Program-made: the position numbers and the translations under genes | Notes under the pieces: model-generated | The model's input: only the letters and a program-made list of their open reading frames with translations | What the model was told of the DNA's origin: nothing | Databases searched by the model: none | Origin: MA-ANB-1 sp965216445 | Lineage (GTDB): Bacteria; Actinomycetota; Acidimicrobiia; Spongiisociales; ZC4RG35 | Reading direction: 5' to 3' | DNA: 64,000 nucleotides | Assembly (NCBI GenBank): GCA_965216445.1 | Contig: OZ244166.1 | Coordinates: forward strand, 1-64,000 | Shown here: positions 45,064-53,963 of the stretch, in pieces | Layout: the number at the start of each line of letters is the position of its first letter | Numbering within the stretch: position 1 is the stretch's first letter

Positions 45064-45726
45064 ATGGAACGCATCACTTTGGGGAAGATGCAGAACCCAA
45101 TTCGGGGTTTCCTTCACGGTGGCGCCGCCATCGGCAGCCTTGCAGGCCTGGTGGTCCTGGTAGTCAACGCTTGGGGGATTCCCTCGGCCATGCTGTCCGC
45201 TTTCATATTCGGCCTTTCGCTGGTGTTCATGTACACGACGTCGTCGCTGTATCACTCGATCCCATGGAGCCCGGAGTGGAAGACGCGCATGCAGCGACTC
45301 GATCACTCGATGATTTTCCTGGTAGTCGCGGGTACTTTCACTCCGATCGCAATAGCCAGCCTCGATGGCGTACCGCTCGCCATCGCATTGGGGAGCGTCT
45401 GGACATTGGCGCTGGTCGGAATCGCCCTCAAGACTGTTCTACCCAAAACAGCCACATCGCTGTCGGTAACGATTCAACTCCTCATGGGATGGTCCGCTTT
45501 GATCTGGATGCCCGCGATTTACGCAAACTTGGGTGGTGGGGCCGTGTTGCTGATAGCGCTTGGGGGCCTCTGTTACACGGTTGGCGTTGTCATTTTTCTG
45601 TCGAAGCGACCGCGGCTATTTCCCAGAAGCTTTTCTTACCACGAGCTCTTCCATGTGATGGTGGTCGCAGCAAGCACCCTGCATTTCCTGGTCATTTTGT
45701 TGTACGCCATCCCCGCAATCGCGTAG
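45064..45726 (+). CDS. hemolysin III family (YqfA/PAQR-like) membrane protein
   Basis: A 220-residue seven-helix protein. TTSSLYHSIPW, RLDHSMIFLVVAGTFTP and SYHELFHVMVVAASTLHF hold the conserved Ser, Asp and His residues of the hemolysin III/PAQR superfamily, which are putative metal-dependent hydrolases. ATG is 6 bases after TAGCCT. Stop lies at the edge of repeat cluster B. Confidence 0.88.
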   Translation: MERITLGKMQNPIRGFLHGGAAIGSLAGLVVLVVNAWGIPSAMLSAFIFGLSLVFMYTTSSLYHSIPWSPEWKTRMQRLDHSMIFLVVAGTFTPIAIASLDGVPLAIALGSVWTLALVGIALKTVLPKTATSLSVTIQLLMGWSALIWMPAIYANLGGGAVLLIALGGLCYTVGVVIFLSKRPRLFPRSFSYHELFHVMVVAASTLHFLVILLYAIPAIA

Positions 45727-46210
45727 CGATTGCGCTCTCTCCCTCCAAAGGCCAAGCCGAGACCCAGGATCGAGTTGCGAAGCAACTCGCAAGCAACAAG
45801 CAACCCGAAGGGTTGCCTCTCTCCCTCCAAAGGCGAAGCCGAGACCCAGGATCGAGTTGCGGAGCAACTCGCAAGCAAGCGCTCTCCCTCCAAAGGCGAA
45901 GCCGCATGGAGGGAGTACCCGAACGAAGTGAGGGGGAGGGTGGACTGAGATTTTCCAAGTTGGGCTCTAGTGGGTGGGTACCTCCCACCCTCGACCGCCG
46001 CCTGCGGCGGCGCCCACTCCCTCCGCAAGCGGATGTCGGCTTCTGGGAGGACTAGTCGCAAGCGGAGCGAGAGCTTCTGGGAGGACTAGTCGCAAGCGAA
46101 GGGAGAGCTTCTGGGAGGACTAGTCGCAAGCGAAGGGAGAGCTTCTGAGTCGAAAGCCGCGCCACAAGATCGCGTAGCGGAGCAACTCGCAAGCAACACG
46201 TAGGTTGCCG
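45727..46210. repeat. intergenic cluster of short palindromic repeats (cluster B)
   Basis: A 484-base gap without a real gene. CTCTCCCTCCAAAGGC starts near-identical modules at 45737, 45819 and 45882; the first two continue GAGACCCAGGATCGAGTTGC and end in CGCAAGCAA. Hairpins include CGAGTTGCGAAGCAACTCG, GCAACCCGAAGGGTTGC and GCCGCCTGCGGCGGC. The order is the reverse complement of cluster A. The right third is a tandem array (46039-46140). Confidence 0.8.
46039..46140. repeat. three tandem 34-base repeats
   Basis: Units at 46039-46072, 46073-46106 and 46107-46140, each starting GCTTCTGGGAGGACTAGTCG. Units 2 and 3 are identical; unit 1 differs by two bases (GGAGC for GAAGG). A partial fourth starts at 46141. 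Head-to-tail without spacers. Confidence 0.9.
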
Positions 46211-47662
46211 CTAGACGGCTGAAAACTTCGGCGTTTCGGCGCAAAGGGCTTCGACGTCGTCTGGTTCGATAGGGACGCTCTCGGTGAGATTCACCGCACC
46301 GTTCTCATTGATGATCACGTCGTCTTCGATCCGGACCCCGATCCCAAGAAACTCCTCGGGCACTTTGTGGGTGACCTTCTCAGCCGCCTCCCGTGCTTCG
46401 GCCTCTTTGGCCATTGCTGCGGCGCGACCCTCGAGCAGTCTCCGCTGTACCCAAGCGTCGGAGTCGTACTCGAGAAGTGTCAGCTCAATTTCACCCTTCT
46501 CGCCAGCGATATATAGGCCTGGTTCAACAGTGAACGCCATCCCCGGCTCCAGGGGCCGCGGCTCACCGTTGTCTCGATACCTCCCTCGATCATGGACATC
46601 CATACCCAACCAGTGCCCGGTTCCGTGGAAGTAGAACTGGGTGTAGTGGTGCATTGCCAACGAATCTTCCACCGATAACGGCAGCAGCCCCAATTCGACC
46701 ATCCCTTCGGTCAGGATCTGGATCGCTGTGTCGTGGATAGCCCTCATACTCGAGCCTGGCTTCGCCAGATTCACTCCCGCCTTTTCTGCTTCCAGAACCA
46801 CGTCGTACACCGCACGTTGCGGCGCGGTGAATTTGCCGCTGGCCGGGAACGTGCGGGTTATGTCCGCCGAATAGCCATCGACTTCGGCCGCCGCATCAAT
46901 CAGGATCAGATCGCCGTCGTCTATTCGTGAGTTGTTGTCCGGGTAGTGGAGAATGCAGGCGTTTTCGCCCGATGCAACTATCGAGCCGTACCCGTTCCTC
47001 CTCGCTCCGGCCATTCGCCACCCGAATTCCATTGCCGCTTGAACCTGATACTCGTACAGACCCGGTTCGGCGAAACGCATCGCTTCCCGGTGACCTTCCG
47101 CGGACAGTTCACAAGCCCGTCGCAGACTCTCCACTTCTTCCGCGGTCTTGACGAGTCGCATTTCCCCAAGAGCTACAGACAGATCCTTGACAGTCGAAGG
47201 GACCGCCCCTCCGTATCGCTCCCGATGCGATCTGGCCTTCTGGATGATCCGACTTACCCGTTCGTCTTGATGTTCGTTGCCGGTCTCGTACCACAGCACC
47301 TCCCGGCCGATCATCAGTCTTGTCAACACCTCATCCAGGTCCGACAGCGGGTAGGCATTGTCGGCGCCGAAGCTCTGCACTGCACCTTCAACCCCGGCCC
47401 GATAACCGTTCCAGGCCTCCATCTCGGGGTCGCGGGGGCGGACAAACAGCGTGTATTCGCCGTCGGAGTGCCCGGGCGTCAAGACTGCGACCGACTCGGG
47501 CTCGCCAAATCCGGTCAAGTAGAAGAAGTTGGAATCTTGGCGAAAGTCATGGGGCACATCGTCGTTGCGAATCTGCTCAACCGCGGCGGGAACGATGGCG
47601 ATCCCGTCGTGTCCAATATGTTCAGATAAGCGACTACGACGGGTTGCGAATTGGTCTGACAT
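46211..47662 (-). CDS. Xaa-Pro aminopeptidase (M24B)
   Basis: A 483-residue pita-bread metallopeptidase of the AMPP type, removing residues before proline. An AMP-N domain (RQDSNFFYLTGFGEPESVAVL), then DLILIDAAAEVDGYSADITRTFPASG-like metal Asp block (parts quoted), FYFHGTGHWLGMDVHD (His), MAFTVEPGLYI (Glu) and GVRIEDDVII (Glu). A GTG at 47707 overlapping the upstream stop would add 15 residues and is an alternative start. Confidence 0.9.
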   Translation of the reverse strand: MSDQFATRRSRLSEHIGHDGIAIVPAAVEQIRNDDVPHDFRQDSNFFYLTGFGEPESVAVLTPGHSDGEYTLFVRPRDPEMEAWNGYRAGVEGAVQSFGADNAYPLSDLDEVLTRLMIGREVLWYETGNEHQDERVSRIIQKARSHRERYGGAVPSTVKDLSVALGEMRLVKTAEEVESLRRACELSAEGHREAMRFAEPGLYEYQVQAAMEFGWRMAGARRNGYGSIVASGENACILHYPDNNSRIDDGDLILIDAAAEVDGYSADITRTFPASGKFTAPQRAVYDVVLEAEKAGVNLAKPGSSMRAIHDTAIQILTEGMVELGLLPLSVEDSLAMHHYTQFYFHGTGHWLGMDVHDRGRYRDNGEPRPLEPGMAFTVEPGLYIAGEKGEIELTLLEYDSDAWVQRRLLEGRAAAMAKEAEAREAAEKVTHKVPEEFLGIGVRIEDDVIINENGAVNLTESVPIEPDDVEALCAETPKFSAV

Positions 47663-47703
47663 CGGATCGATCGTAACGGCATTCGCCGGCACCGTCCCGT
47701 CGA

Positions 47704-48636
47704 TCACTCCTCGATGAACTCGAGGTCGACGAGGATCGGAAAATGGTCGGAGCCCATGGCAGGACCCAATTGGCGGGTGCGAACTCTGAGGTTCTCGTTA
47801 TGGAGCAGGTGATCGATGGGAACTCGAAAAAGTGGATTCGAACTGGCGGCGAAGGTGGGTTGGACACCAAATCCGACCTGAGAATCTCGGAGGTCTCCCC
47901 GGGCCACCAGATTCCGGAACGGCCATGACCAGGGGGTTGCATTGAAGTCCCCGACGACGACAAACGGGCCACTCATCTCCGCAGCCCAGTCGGCGGCGAA
48001 CTCGAGCTGCGCGTCCCTCAGTGATGCACGCTCCTCACTGGTTGGGGCCAGGGGGTGACTGGAGAGCAGCGTTACCTTCTCGCTCCAATCAGGGATTTGT
48101 GTTGTGATCTGAACCGCTCTCGGGTCGGTTTCAGCAAATCCGTATGACACAACGTCGGCGGCGTGTTTGGTCAAAACCAAAGTGCCGAAGATGAGATCGG
48201 TGGAGCGCGCAATCGACACCTCGTAGTCGAGTCCAGCTGACTCCATGGCCGACTCCCACGGCAGACTTGCCTCGTGCAACAGAACCACATCCGGTTCGGT
48301 GGCACGGATGTAGTCGACTACGTCTCCGTAGTTGGTGTTGGTCGAGAGCAGATTGAACGACAGCACCCGCATCGTCGGTGCGGATATGTCGGACTCGCCA
48401 GGCGACCCAAGGTACAGGGGGGCCACTACGGCGAGGTTGATCCCGGCGATGAAAAGGATGCCGATCGCCCACCTGCGAAATCTCGAGAAAAGCAGAACGC
48501 CACCCGCGACGAGAAGGCCTACGAGGAACTGGACTCGAAAGTTGGCGAGGACGTCCAGCCACCAGATGAAGCGCCCGAAGAACGCGGCGATGCTGGCGAC
48601 CGCAAGGGCAACTGCCGGGATCAGAACCAGGATCAC
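47704..48636 (-). CDS. endonuclease/exonuclease/phosphatase family membrane protein
   Basis: A 310-residue protein: three N-terminal hydrophobic helices, then an EEP domain with MRVLSFNLLSTN, VVLLHEASLPW (metal Glu), LLSSHPLAP, VVVGDFNATPWS and GSDHFPILVDLEF (catalytic His). Such membrane-tethered EEP proteins are widespread in actinobacteria with unknown substrate. GTG start 6 bases after TACGCT. Its stop is next to the aminopeptidase gene, so they probably share an mRNA. Confidence 0.85.
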   Translation of the reverse strand: MILVLIPAVALAVASIAAFFGRFIWWLDVLANFRVQFLVGLLVAGGVLLFSRFRRWAIGILFIAGINLAVVAPLYLGSPGESDISAPTMRVLSFNLLSTNTNYGDVVDYIRATEPDVVLLHEASLPWESAMESAGLDYEVSIARSTDLIFGTLVLTKHAADVVSYGFAETDPRAVQITTQIPDWSEKVTLLSSHPLAPTSEERASLRDAQLEFAADWAAEMSGPFVVVGDFNATPWSWPFRNLVARGDLRDSQVGFGVQPTFAASSNPLFRVPIDHLLHNENLRVRTRQLGPAMGSDHFPILVDLEFIEE

Positions 48637-48654
48637 ATTGTCAGCGTAGAGCGC

Positions 48655-49524
48655 TCAGAGTTCGGCCAGAAACGCCTTTATTGCTCGACCGATCTCTGGA
48701 CCGGAGTCTTCTTGAATGAAGTGGGACCCGGCAACCGTCACTTCGGTTTGGTTGGGGAACGTTCGGGCCAGGTCTCGCACCCGCCCCGTCAGAATCGAGC
48801 CCGGTTCGGCGTTGATGAACAGTTTCGGTATCGGTGTTGACGCCAGCCACTCCTCGTTGAATCGGACGATTTCTGCAACATCGGCGGGCGTCCCGTCGAT
48901 GGGGATCTCGCGTGGCCAAGTGAGGGTGGGCCGACGACCCTCGCCGGGCATCCGATACGGTCTTCGGTACTCATCGAGGGTCTCTTCGGACATCGGATTG
49001 AGAACCGATGCCGGGACGATGCGCTCCACAAAGATGTTCTTGGTCAGGACCAGTTCCTCACCTGCATCGCTGCGCATCGCCGAGAAGATGCCACGGGCAG
49101 CTTCGGGCCAATCCTCTTCGGTTACCGGAGTGACAATCGTTTCCATGTACACAATTGCCTTGACGGCGCCAGGATTCCTCCTCCCCCAGTCGAATAAGAG
49201 TGCACCTCCCCAGTCATGGCCGACCAGGGTTACGTTCCGATCAACCCCCAGCACCTCGAGGAACGCCTCGAGGTATTCGCGATGCTCAGCGAAGCGATAT
49301 GCACCAGGGCCTGACGAGACCTTTTCCGAATCACCCATCCCGATCAAATCCGGCGCGATGCACCGACCGGACTTGGTCAGCTCGGGGATGACATCCCTCC
49401 AAAGGTAGGAAGAGGTCGGATTCCCGTGCTGAAGGACGATGGGGTCGCCCTTTCCGGCATCCAGGAATGCCATCTGGGCGCCCAGGACCGAGACCGTTGA
49501 CTTCTTCTTCGGATTGAATTTCAT
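48655..49524 (-). CDS. haloalkane dehalogenase-like alpha/beta hydrolase
   Basis: A 289-residue hydrolase with the haloalkane dehalogenase pattern: LQHGNPTSSYLWRDVIP (halide-binding Asn), LIGMGDSEK, the nucleophile Asp and halide-binding Trp in VGHDWGGALLFDW, the acidic residue region YMETIVTP, and GSHFIQEDSGPEIG (catalytic His). These features match HLD-II (DhaA/LinB) enzymes that cleave carbon-halogen bonds. Natural substrate unknown. ATG at 49524 is 7 bases after TAGCCT. Monocistronic. Confidence 0.85.
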   Translation of the reverse strand: MKFNPKKKSTVSVLGAQMAFLDAGKGDPIVLQHGNPTSSYLWRDVIPELTKSGRCIAPDLIGMGDSEKVSSGPGAYRFAEHREYLEAFLEVLGVDRNVTLVGHDWGGALLFDWGRRNPGAVKAIVYMETIVTPVTEEDWPEAARGIFSAMRSDAGEELVLTKNIFVERIVPASVLNPMSEETLDEYRRPYRMPGEGRRPTLTWPREIPIDGTPADVAEIVRFNEEWLASTPIPKLFINAEPGSILTGRVRDLARTFPNQTEVTVAGSHFIQEDSGPEIGRAIKAFLAEL

Positions 49525-49570
49525 ACCGGCGAGGCTACACCAGCGTCCGAATCGGTGAACTACCAGCGAA

Positions 49571-50956
49571 TCAGTCTTTATCAGCTCGAGTGTCGGCCCA
49601 CGATTGCACGACCTCGAGGGCCTCTTCCTTCGAATAGGGGCCGTCGTTGATTCTCTTCTCGAGGAGAATCTCCATGATCTCACCCACCAGAGGACCCGGT
49701 TCGATACCAAGGAATTCCATGACCTCGTTTCCGTCCACCGGAGCGCGGAGGGCGGCTAGTTCTTCCTTCTCAGCCAGTTCGGCGATGCGCGACTCGAGTT
49801 CATCAATCCTGTTCTGGATTGCCTTTTCTCTCCGCTCGTTGGCCGTCGTCACGTCACAGCGGACCAACTCATTGAGCCACCCGAGAAGATGTCCAGCATC
49901 ACGCACGTACCTGCGCACGGCGCTATCGGTCCAGCCCATCTTCAACGTGTGCGGACGAAGGTGGAGGAATACCAGTTGGGATACGTCATCGACGATCTGC
50001 TTTGGGTATTTGAGCTGTCGGAGCCGCTTACGAGCCATCCGAGCACCCACTACCTCATGATGATGGAACGAAACTCCTCCGGGCCCGAATTCTCGAGTGG
50101 CGGGTTTCCCGATGTCGTGCAGGAGTGCCGCGAGGCGGAGTTCGAGCACCGGCGACGCCTTGTCAACCACCGCGAACGTATGCGCCAGAACATCCTTGTG
50201 ATGCTGATGCGGGTCCTGCTCCATGGCCAGCGCCGGAAGCTCAGGCAAGAACCACTCCGCCAGACCCGAAGTGACCAGCGCTTCCAATGTGGCTCCAGGG
50301 GCGTCGGCGGTGACCAGTTTTGACAGCTCATCGCGGATGCGTTCGGACGAGACGATCGAAAGGCGCTCGCCCATCCTCTTGACTGCCGCGATTGCTTTTG
50401 GATCTGCAGCAAATCCGAGGGTTGCTTGGAACCTGAACAACCTGAGCATTCGAAGAGGATCGTCTCCGAAGCTGGTCTCGGGGTCCATCGGGGTACGGAG
50501 CAGCTTCGACGCCAAATCCGGCAGACCGCCGAAGGGATCGTGCACTTCGACCGCGGGTAGCTCTACTGCAATCGCATTGACGGTGAAATCTCGACGGGAG
50601 AGGTCGGTGTCGATCGTGTCGGAAAACGTCACTTGCGGCTTGCGAGAATCATTTCGATAAATCTCGTTCCGGAACGTCGTGATTTCGAAGGTTTGGCCGT
50701 CTTTGTGGGCGGCGATCGTGCCAAACGCCTCCCCAACTTTGTAGACCGCATCGGCCCAAGTCGATATCAGGTTCGAGATTTCTTGCGGCCTGGCGTTGGT
50801 GGTGAAGTCGAGGTCGTCGATTCCCCGGTCGAGGAAGGCATCACGGACCGATCCGCCCACCAGAAAGAGCTCGAAGCCTGCGTCGGCGAAGATCTTGGAC
50901 AACTGGCCCGGCGCACCGTCGGGGTCGACGAGAAATCTGAGTCGGTCGGGAATCAC
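49571..50956 (-). CDS. cca: CCA tRNA nucleotidyltransferase
   Basis: A 461-residue class II enzyme that adds or repairs 3' CCA. FLVGGSVRDAFLDRGIDDLDFTTNA has the GGSVRD and catalytic DxD; RRDFTVNAIA, DPLRMLRLFRFQATLGF and an HD domain (LRLAALLHDIGKP, FHHHEVVGA) follow. GTG at 50956 is 7 bases after TAACCT and lies after the terminator of the pilT gene; upstream in-frame codons would cross that hairpin. Starts the Mycobacterium-like syntenic block. Confidence 0.92.
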   Translation of the reverse strand: MIPDRLRFLVDPDGAPGQLSKIFADAGFELFLVGGSVRDAFLDRGIDDLDFTTNARPQEISNLISTWADAVYKVGEAFGTIAAHKDGQTFEITTFRNEIYRNDSRKPQVTFSDTIDTDLSRRDFTVNAIAVELPAVEVHDPFGGLPDLASKLLRTPMDPETSFGDDPLRMLRLFRFQATLGFAADPKAIAAVKRMGERLSIVSSERIRDELSKLVTADAPGATLEALVTSGLAEWFLPELPALAMEQDPHQHHKDVLAHTFAVVDKASPVLELRLAALLHDIGKPATREFGPGGVSFHHHEVVGARMARKRLRQLKYPKQIVDDVSQLVFLHLRPHTLKMGWTDSAVRRYVRDAGHLLGWLNELVRCDVTTANERREKAIQNRIDELESRIAELAEKEELAALRAPVDGNEVMEFLGIEPGPLVGEIMEILLEKRINDGPYSKEEALEVVQSWADTRADKD

Positions 50957-50996
50957 TCGAGCCAGGTTATCGGGAACCGAGTTCAGACCCTTACAA

Positions 50997-51024
50997 AAGG
51001 GGGCCGGATTGCTCCGGCCCCCTT
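50997..51024 (-). terminator. terminator of the PilT-like gene
   Basis: AAGGGGGCCGGA and TCCGGCCCCCTT form a 12-base-pair stem with a 4-base loop; read on the minus strand it is followed by TTTGT. Located between the PilT-like stop and cca. Confidence 0.85.
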
Positions 51025-51049
51025 CAATCGCCACGGTTTCCGGCGAAAC

Positions 51050-52129
51050 TCAAACCTCGAGGCCGGCCTCCTGGGCACGGGCTCGCAGTTCGTGCACATT
51101 GCGAACGTTGGGGATCGCCGCGGCCAAAGGCACAGTTCGGGCCATCACCAACTCCTGGACGGATTGATCGAACGTCTGCATGCCGAAGAATCCGCTTTCC
51201 TTGATAATTTCCACGAGGCTGCCCGGATCGGTGGGATTGAGCACCCATTCTTGAACTCGTTCGTTCCCGGTCATCAACTCGCAAGCGAGGACTCTTCCGG
51301 CGTCATTGGTCTCCAACATGCGTTGGCTGACGATCGCCGATATCTGAGCTGCCAGTTGTGACCGCACGACGGGTTGTTGGGTCTCGGGGAACATAGAAAC
51401 GATTCTGTGGACGGTGTCGGCCGGATCGGTCGTCCGCATAGAACTGATAACGAGGTGGCCAGTTTCGGCAGCGGAAATCGCCGCTCTCGCAGTCTCCATG
51501 TCTTCGATCTCGCTGATCATGATGACGTCAGTGTCGTGACGCATTGCAGACCTGATGGCGTCGGCAGGGTCGGCAGTGTCGACACCCACCTCCCGCTGGA
51601 CCACAACGGACAGTTTGTCCGGGTGGAGCACCTCGATCGGGTCTTCAACGGTGAGGATTGCTGCCGCTTTGTTTGAGTTGATCCAATCGACCATCGAGGC
51701 CATCGTCGTCGACTTGCCAGAACCAGAGGGCCCGGTCACAAGAATCAATCCGGACTCCTTCGCGACAAGAGACTCCACTATCTGGGGGATCCCCAGGTCG
51801 GAAAACGACTTTGTCCCCGGCACAACGCGGCGCAAGACCAGGGAGACAGAGCCCCTCTGGCGAAAGGCGTTCACACGGAAGCGCCCCAAGTCGTGACGCC
51901 CGTAGGCGAAGTCGGCAGTTCCCGAGTCCTTGAAATCGGCCGCTGCGCGCGGAGTGAGGATCTCCTCTGCGTAGCTTTTGGTGTCTCCAGGCGTCAAACG
52001 GTCCATTCCTTCGAAACGCTTGAGTTCACCATCTATTCGCATAACGGGAGCCGAACCAACCTTGAGATGTAGATCGGATGCGCCCTTGTCAACTGCCTTC
52101 TTGAGCAGTGTGTCAATATCGCCTGACAT
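51050..52129 (-). CDS. PilT-like type IV pilus retraction ATPase
   Basis: A 359-residue secretion ATPase. GASDLHLKVGSAPVMRIDGEL N domain, VTGPSGSGKSTTMASMVDW (Walker A), LTVEDPIE (Asp box), MISEIEDMETARAAI (Walker B region, usually GEMRD), AAETGHLVISSMRTTDPADTVHRI where the usual His of the HTN box is Arg. C-terminal AIRS-like end absent. ATG at 52129 has GGAAGGAAG upstream. No other pilus gene is in the window. Confidence 0.88.
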   Translation of the reverse strand: MSGDIDTLLKKAVDKGASDLHLKVGSAPVMRIDGELKRFEGMDRLTPGDTKSYAEEILTPRAAADFKDSGTADFAYGRHDLGRFRVNAFRQRGSVSLVLRRVVPGTKSFSDLGIPQIVESLVAKESGLILVTGPSGSGKSTTMASMVDWINSNKAAAILTVEDPIEVLHPDKLSVVVQREVGVDTADPADAIRSAMRHDTDVIMISEIEDMETARAAISAAETGHLVISSMRTTDPADTVHRIVSMFPETQQPVVRSQLAAQISAIVSQRMLETNDAGRVLACELMTGNERVQEWVLNPTDPGSLVEIIKESGFFGMQTFDQSVQELVMARTVPLAAAIPNVRNVHELRARAQEAGLEV

Positions 52130-52196
52130 TCTTCCTTCCAATCCGGAAACCGGTAAGTGTTATCGGCGGAATCAGTCGAAAGTTGAGCGTGGGGTG

Positions 52197-53204
52197 TCAG
52201 AGATTGAAGAACTTGGAGGCAGCCTGGCGCACGACCTCGACAGCTGCTCGCGCCTCCGGCTGAGAGGCCAGCGGATCGATTGCGTCAAAGCCACCGGCGA
52301 GTCCTTCCACGGTGGTCCGAGCCGATTCCCGCAGCGCATCGAGGTCGTATCCTCCTTCCAGCGAAAACACTGTGCGTTCCGGGGGGTGAATCAGGGATAG
52401 CTCTTGAGTCATGAAGCCGTAGTCGTCGCTCACCAGGCGCAAACCGGCCAGCTGATCCAGATGATGAGCGTCGTAACCAGCGCTGACCAGAACCCAATCG
52501 GGCTCGAACTGCGACACGACCGGGAGCACGACAGTCTGCCATGCCTCCCGATACACATCGCCTCCAGTTCCGGCGACCAACGGAATGTCGAGGACTGTTC
52601 CCGGTGCTGAACCTCTCTCCAGCCCCGCAATCTCGCCTTCGAAAGGGTAAAAGGGGCTCTGATGAAGGCTCACGTACAGGATTCCAGAGTCATCTCGGAC
52701 CAAGGCTTCAGTTCCGTTTCCGTGATGGACATCCCAATCCAGAATGGCGACCCGTTGGCCTCTCTGTCTGAGCCATGCCGCGGCGACTGCCACATTGTTG
52801 AACACGCAGAATCCCATGGCCCGATCCCGTAATGCGTGGTGACCGGGCGGACGGGCAACCACAAACCCTGTGGCGTTGGTTCTCCCTCCGAGCTCCTCAA
52901 TCGTTGCCAGGAGCCCACCCGAAGCGGTCAGTGCGGCCTCCCAGGACGCTGCCGAAACGATCGTGTCCATGTCTAGGGCGCCCCCGCCCATGGAGCAGAA
53001 CGCTTCGATCATGTCGATGTACTGCGAATCGTGGACAAGCTCTAGCTCGGAACGTCTGACCTGAGGGGAAACCAAACGAACCAAGTCGAGGGATGAGTCA
53101 CTCAACCCCTTCTCCACCGAAGTTGCGCGTTCGGGCCGTTCCGGGTGGTTTCTGCTCGTGTCATGCTCCAGCCCAGAGGGGTGACTGGCAACTATCAATT
53201 GCAT
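52197..53204 (-). CDS. histone deacetylase-like (AcuC/HDAC) amidohydrolase
   Basis: A 335-residue class II HDAC-fold zinc hydrolase. HPERPERATSVEKGL, VVARPPGHHALRDRAMGFCVFNNVA-like core (parts quoted), ILDWDVHHGNGTEAL (metal and catalytic residues), YVSLHQSPFYP, LVSAGYDAHHLDQLAG and FSLEGGYD. The family deacetylates proteins, polyamines or acetoin-related substrates. ATG at 53204 follows GGGAGAGTAAGAAG. Divergent from a GNAT gene only 18 bases away, so acetylation and deacetylation may be linked. Confidence 0.88.
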   Translation of the reverse strand: MQLIVASHPSGLEHDTSRNHPERPERATSVEKGLSDSSLDLVRLVSPQVRRSELELVHDSQYIDMIEAFCSMGGGALDMDTIVSAASWEAALTASGGLLATIEELGGRTNATGFVVARPPGHHALRDRAMGFCVFNNVAVAAAWLRQRGQRVAILDWDVHHGNGTEALVRDDSGILYVSLHQSPFYPFEGEIAGLERGSAPGTVLDIPLVAGTGGDVYREAWQTVVLPVVSQFEPDWVLVSAGYDAHHLDQLAGLRLVSDDYGFMTQELSLIHPPERTVFSLEGGYDLDALRESARTTVEGLAGGFDAIDPLASQPEARAAVEVVRQAASKFFNL

Positions 53205-53222
53205 CTTCTTACTCTCCCACAT

Positions 53223-53963
53223 GTGTCATCGGCATTACAGATCGAGGGGTCCTGGCCTGGGGTATTGACCATCCGCAGAGGCTGGGGCAAGGCCATAGCG
53301 CGACCATGGAATTCTCTCGTCGGTGACTCGACTCTCCGGCTCGTCCGCGGCAACGCTGCGTTCCTGAGGGACAGTGCGGCATGGCTGATTGAAGAAGCCG
53401 ACACCGCCAACGTCTTCTCGCCCGCCCTCCATCGATCAGGGCAGGCGGTGTGGAGCAAGGCCGGTTTCGCCAGGCATCTGGAACTCGAACTGATGGAGAA
53501 GAGCCTCACCGAATCCGAGGATCCACCAGGATGGATCAAGGCCGCCAGCCAACCCGACTTCGATGCGCTGGAAGATCTGGATCTTGCCTCTTTCGATCGT
53601 TTCTGGCATATGAGCCGCGATGGATTGACGGAGGCCCTCGAGGCGACAAGCCGTTCCGTTCTTCTCGTCGCAGAGGATGAGGGAAAGACGGTCGGCTACG
53701 CAATCGTTGGCGCTCAGCTGGGTGGGGCGTTTCTGCAGCGAATCGCCGTCCACCCCGAAGTGGAGGGCCGCGGCATCGGTTCCGACTTGATCAACGCAGC
53801 CGAAGCTTGGGGAAGACGTGCCGGGGCGAGGTCAATGGTGCTCAACGTCCGTCCCCAGAACGATCGGGCTCGCCGGCTCTATGGACGAGCGGGATATCAG
53901 CCCACGGGTGCCAGCCTCTCGGTACTCAGATACCAGCCGCGCCCGTCAGGTCAATCGGACTGA
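53223..53963 (+). CDS. GNAT family N-acetyltransferase (MshD/RimI-like)
   Basis: A 246-residue protein with a weak N-terminal domain and a clear C-terminal GNAT: LLVAEDEGKTVGYAIVGA, LQRIAVHPEVEGRGIGSDLI (acetyl-CoA loop), RSMVLNVRPQNDRARRLYGRAGY. The two-domain layout is like MshD, but substrate is not shown. GTG at 53223 is 7 bases after TACTCT; the frame continues upstream into the divergent HDAC-like gene. Its end overlaps the peptide ligase gene by 13 bases (convergent). Confidence 0.78.
   Translation: MSSALQIEGSWPGVLTIRRGWGKAIARPWNSLVGDSTLRLVRGNAAFLRDSAAWLIEEADTANVFSPALHRSGQAVWSKAGFARHLELELMEKSLTESEDPPGWIKAASQPDFDALEDLDLASFDRFWHMSRDGLTEALEATSRSVLLVAEDEGKTVGYAIVGAQLGGAFLQRIAVHPEVEGRGIGSDLINAAEAWGRRAGARSMVLNVRPQNDRARRLYGRAGYQPTGASLSVLRYQPRPSGQSD

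Noticed and set aside
46039..46140. Tandem repeats considered as a CRISPR array
   Set aside because: Units are contiguous, without spacers, and no cas genes are present. No CRISPR array was seen anywhere in the window.
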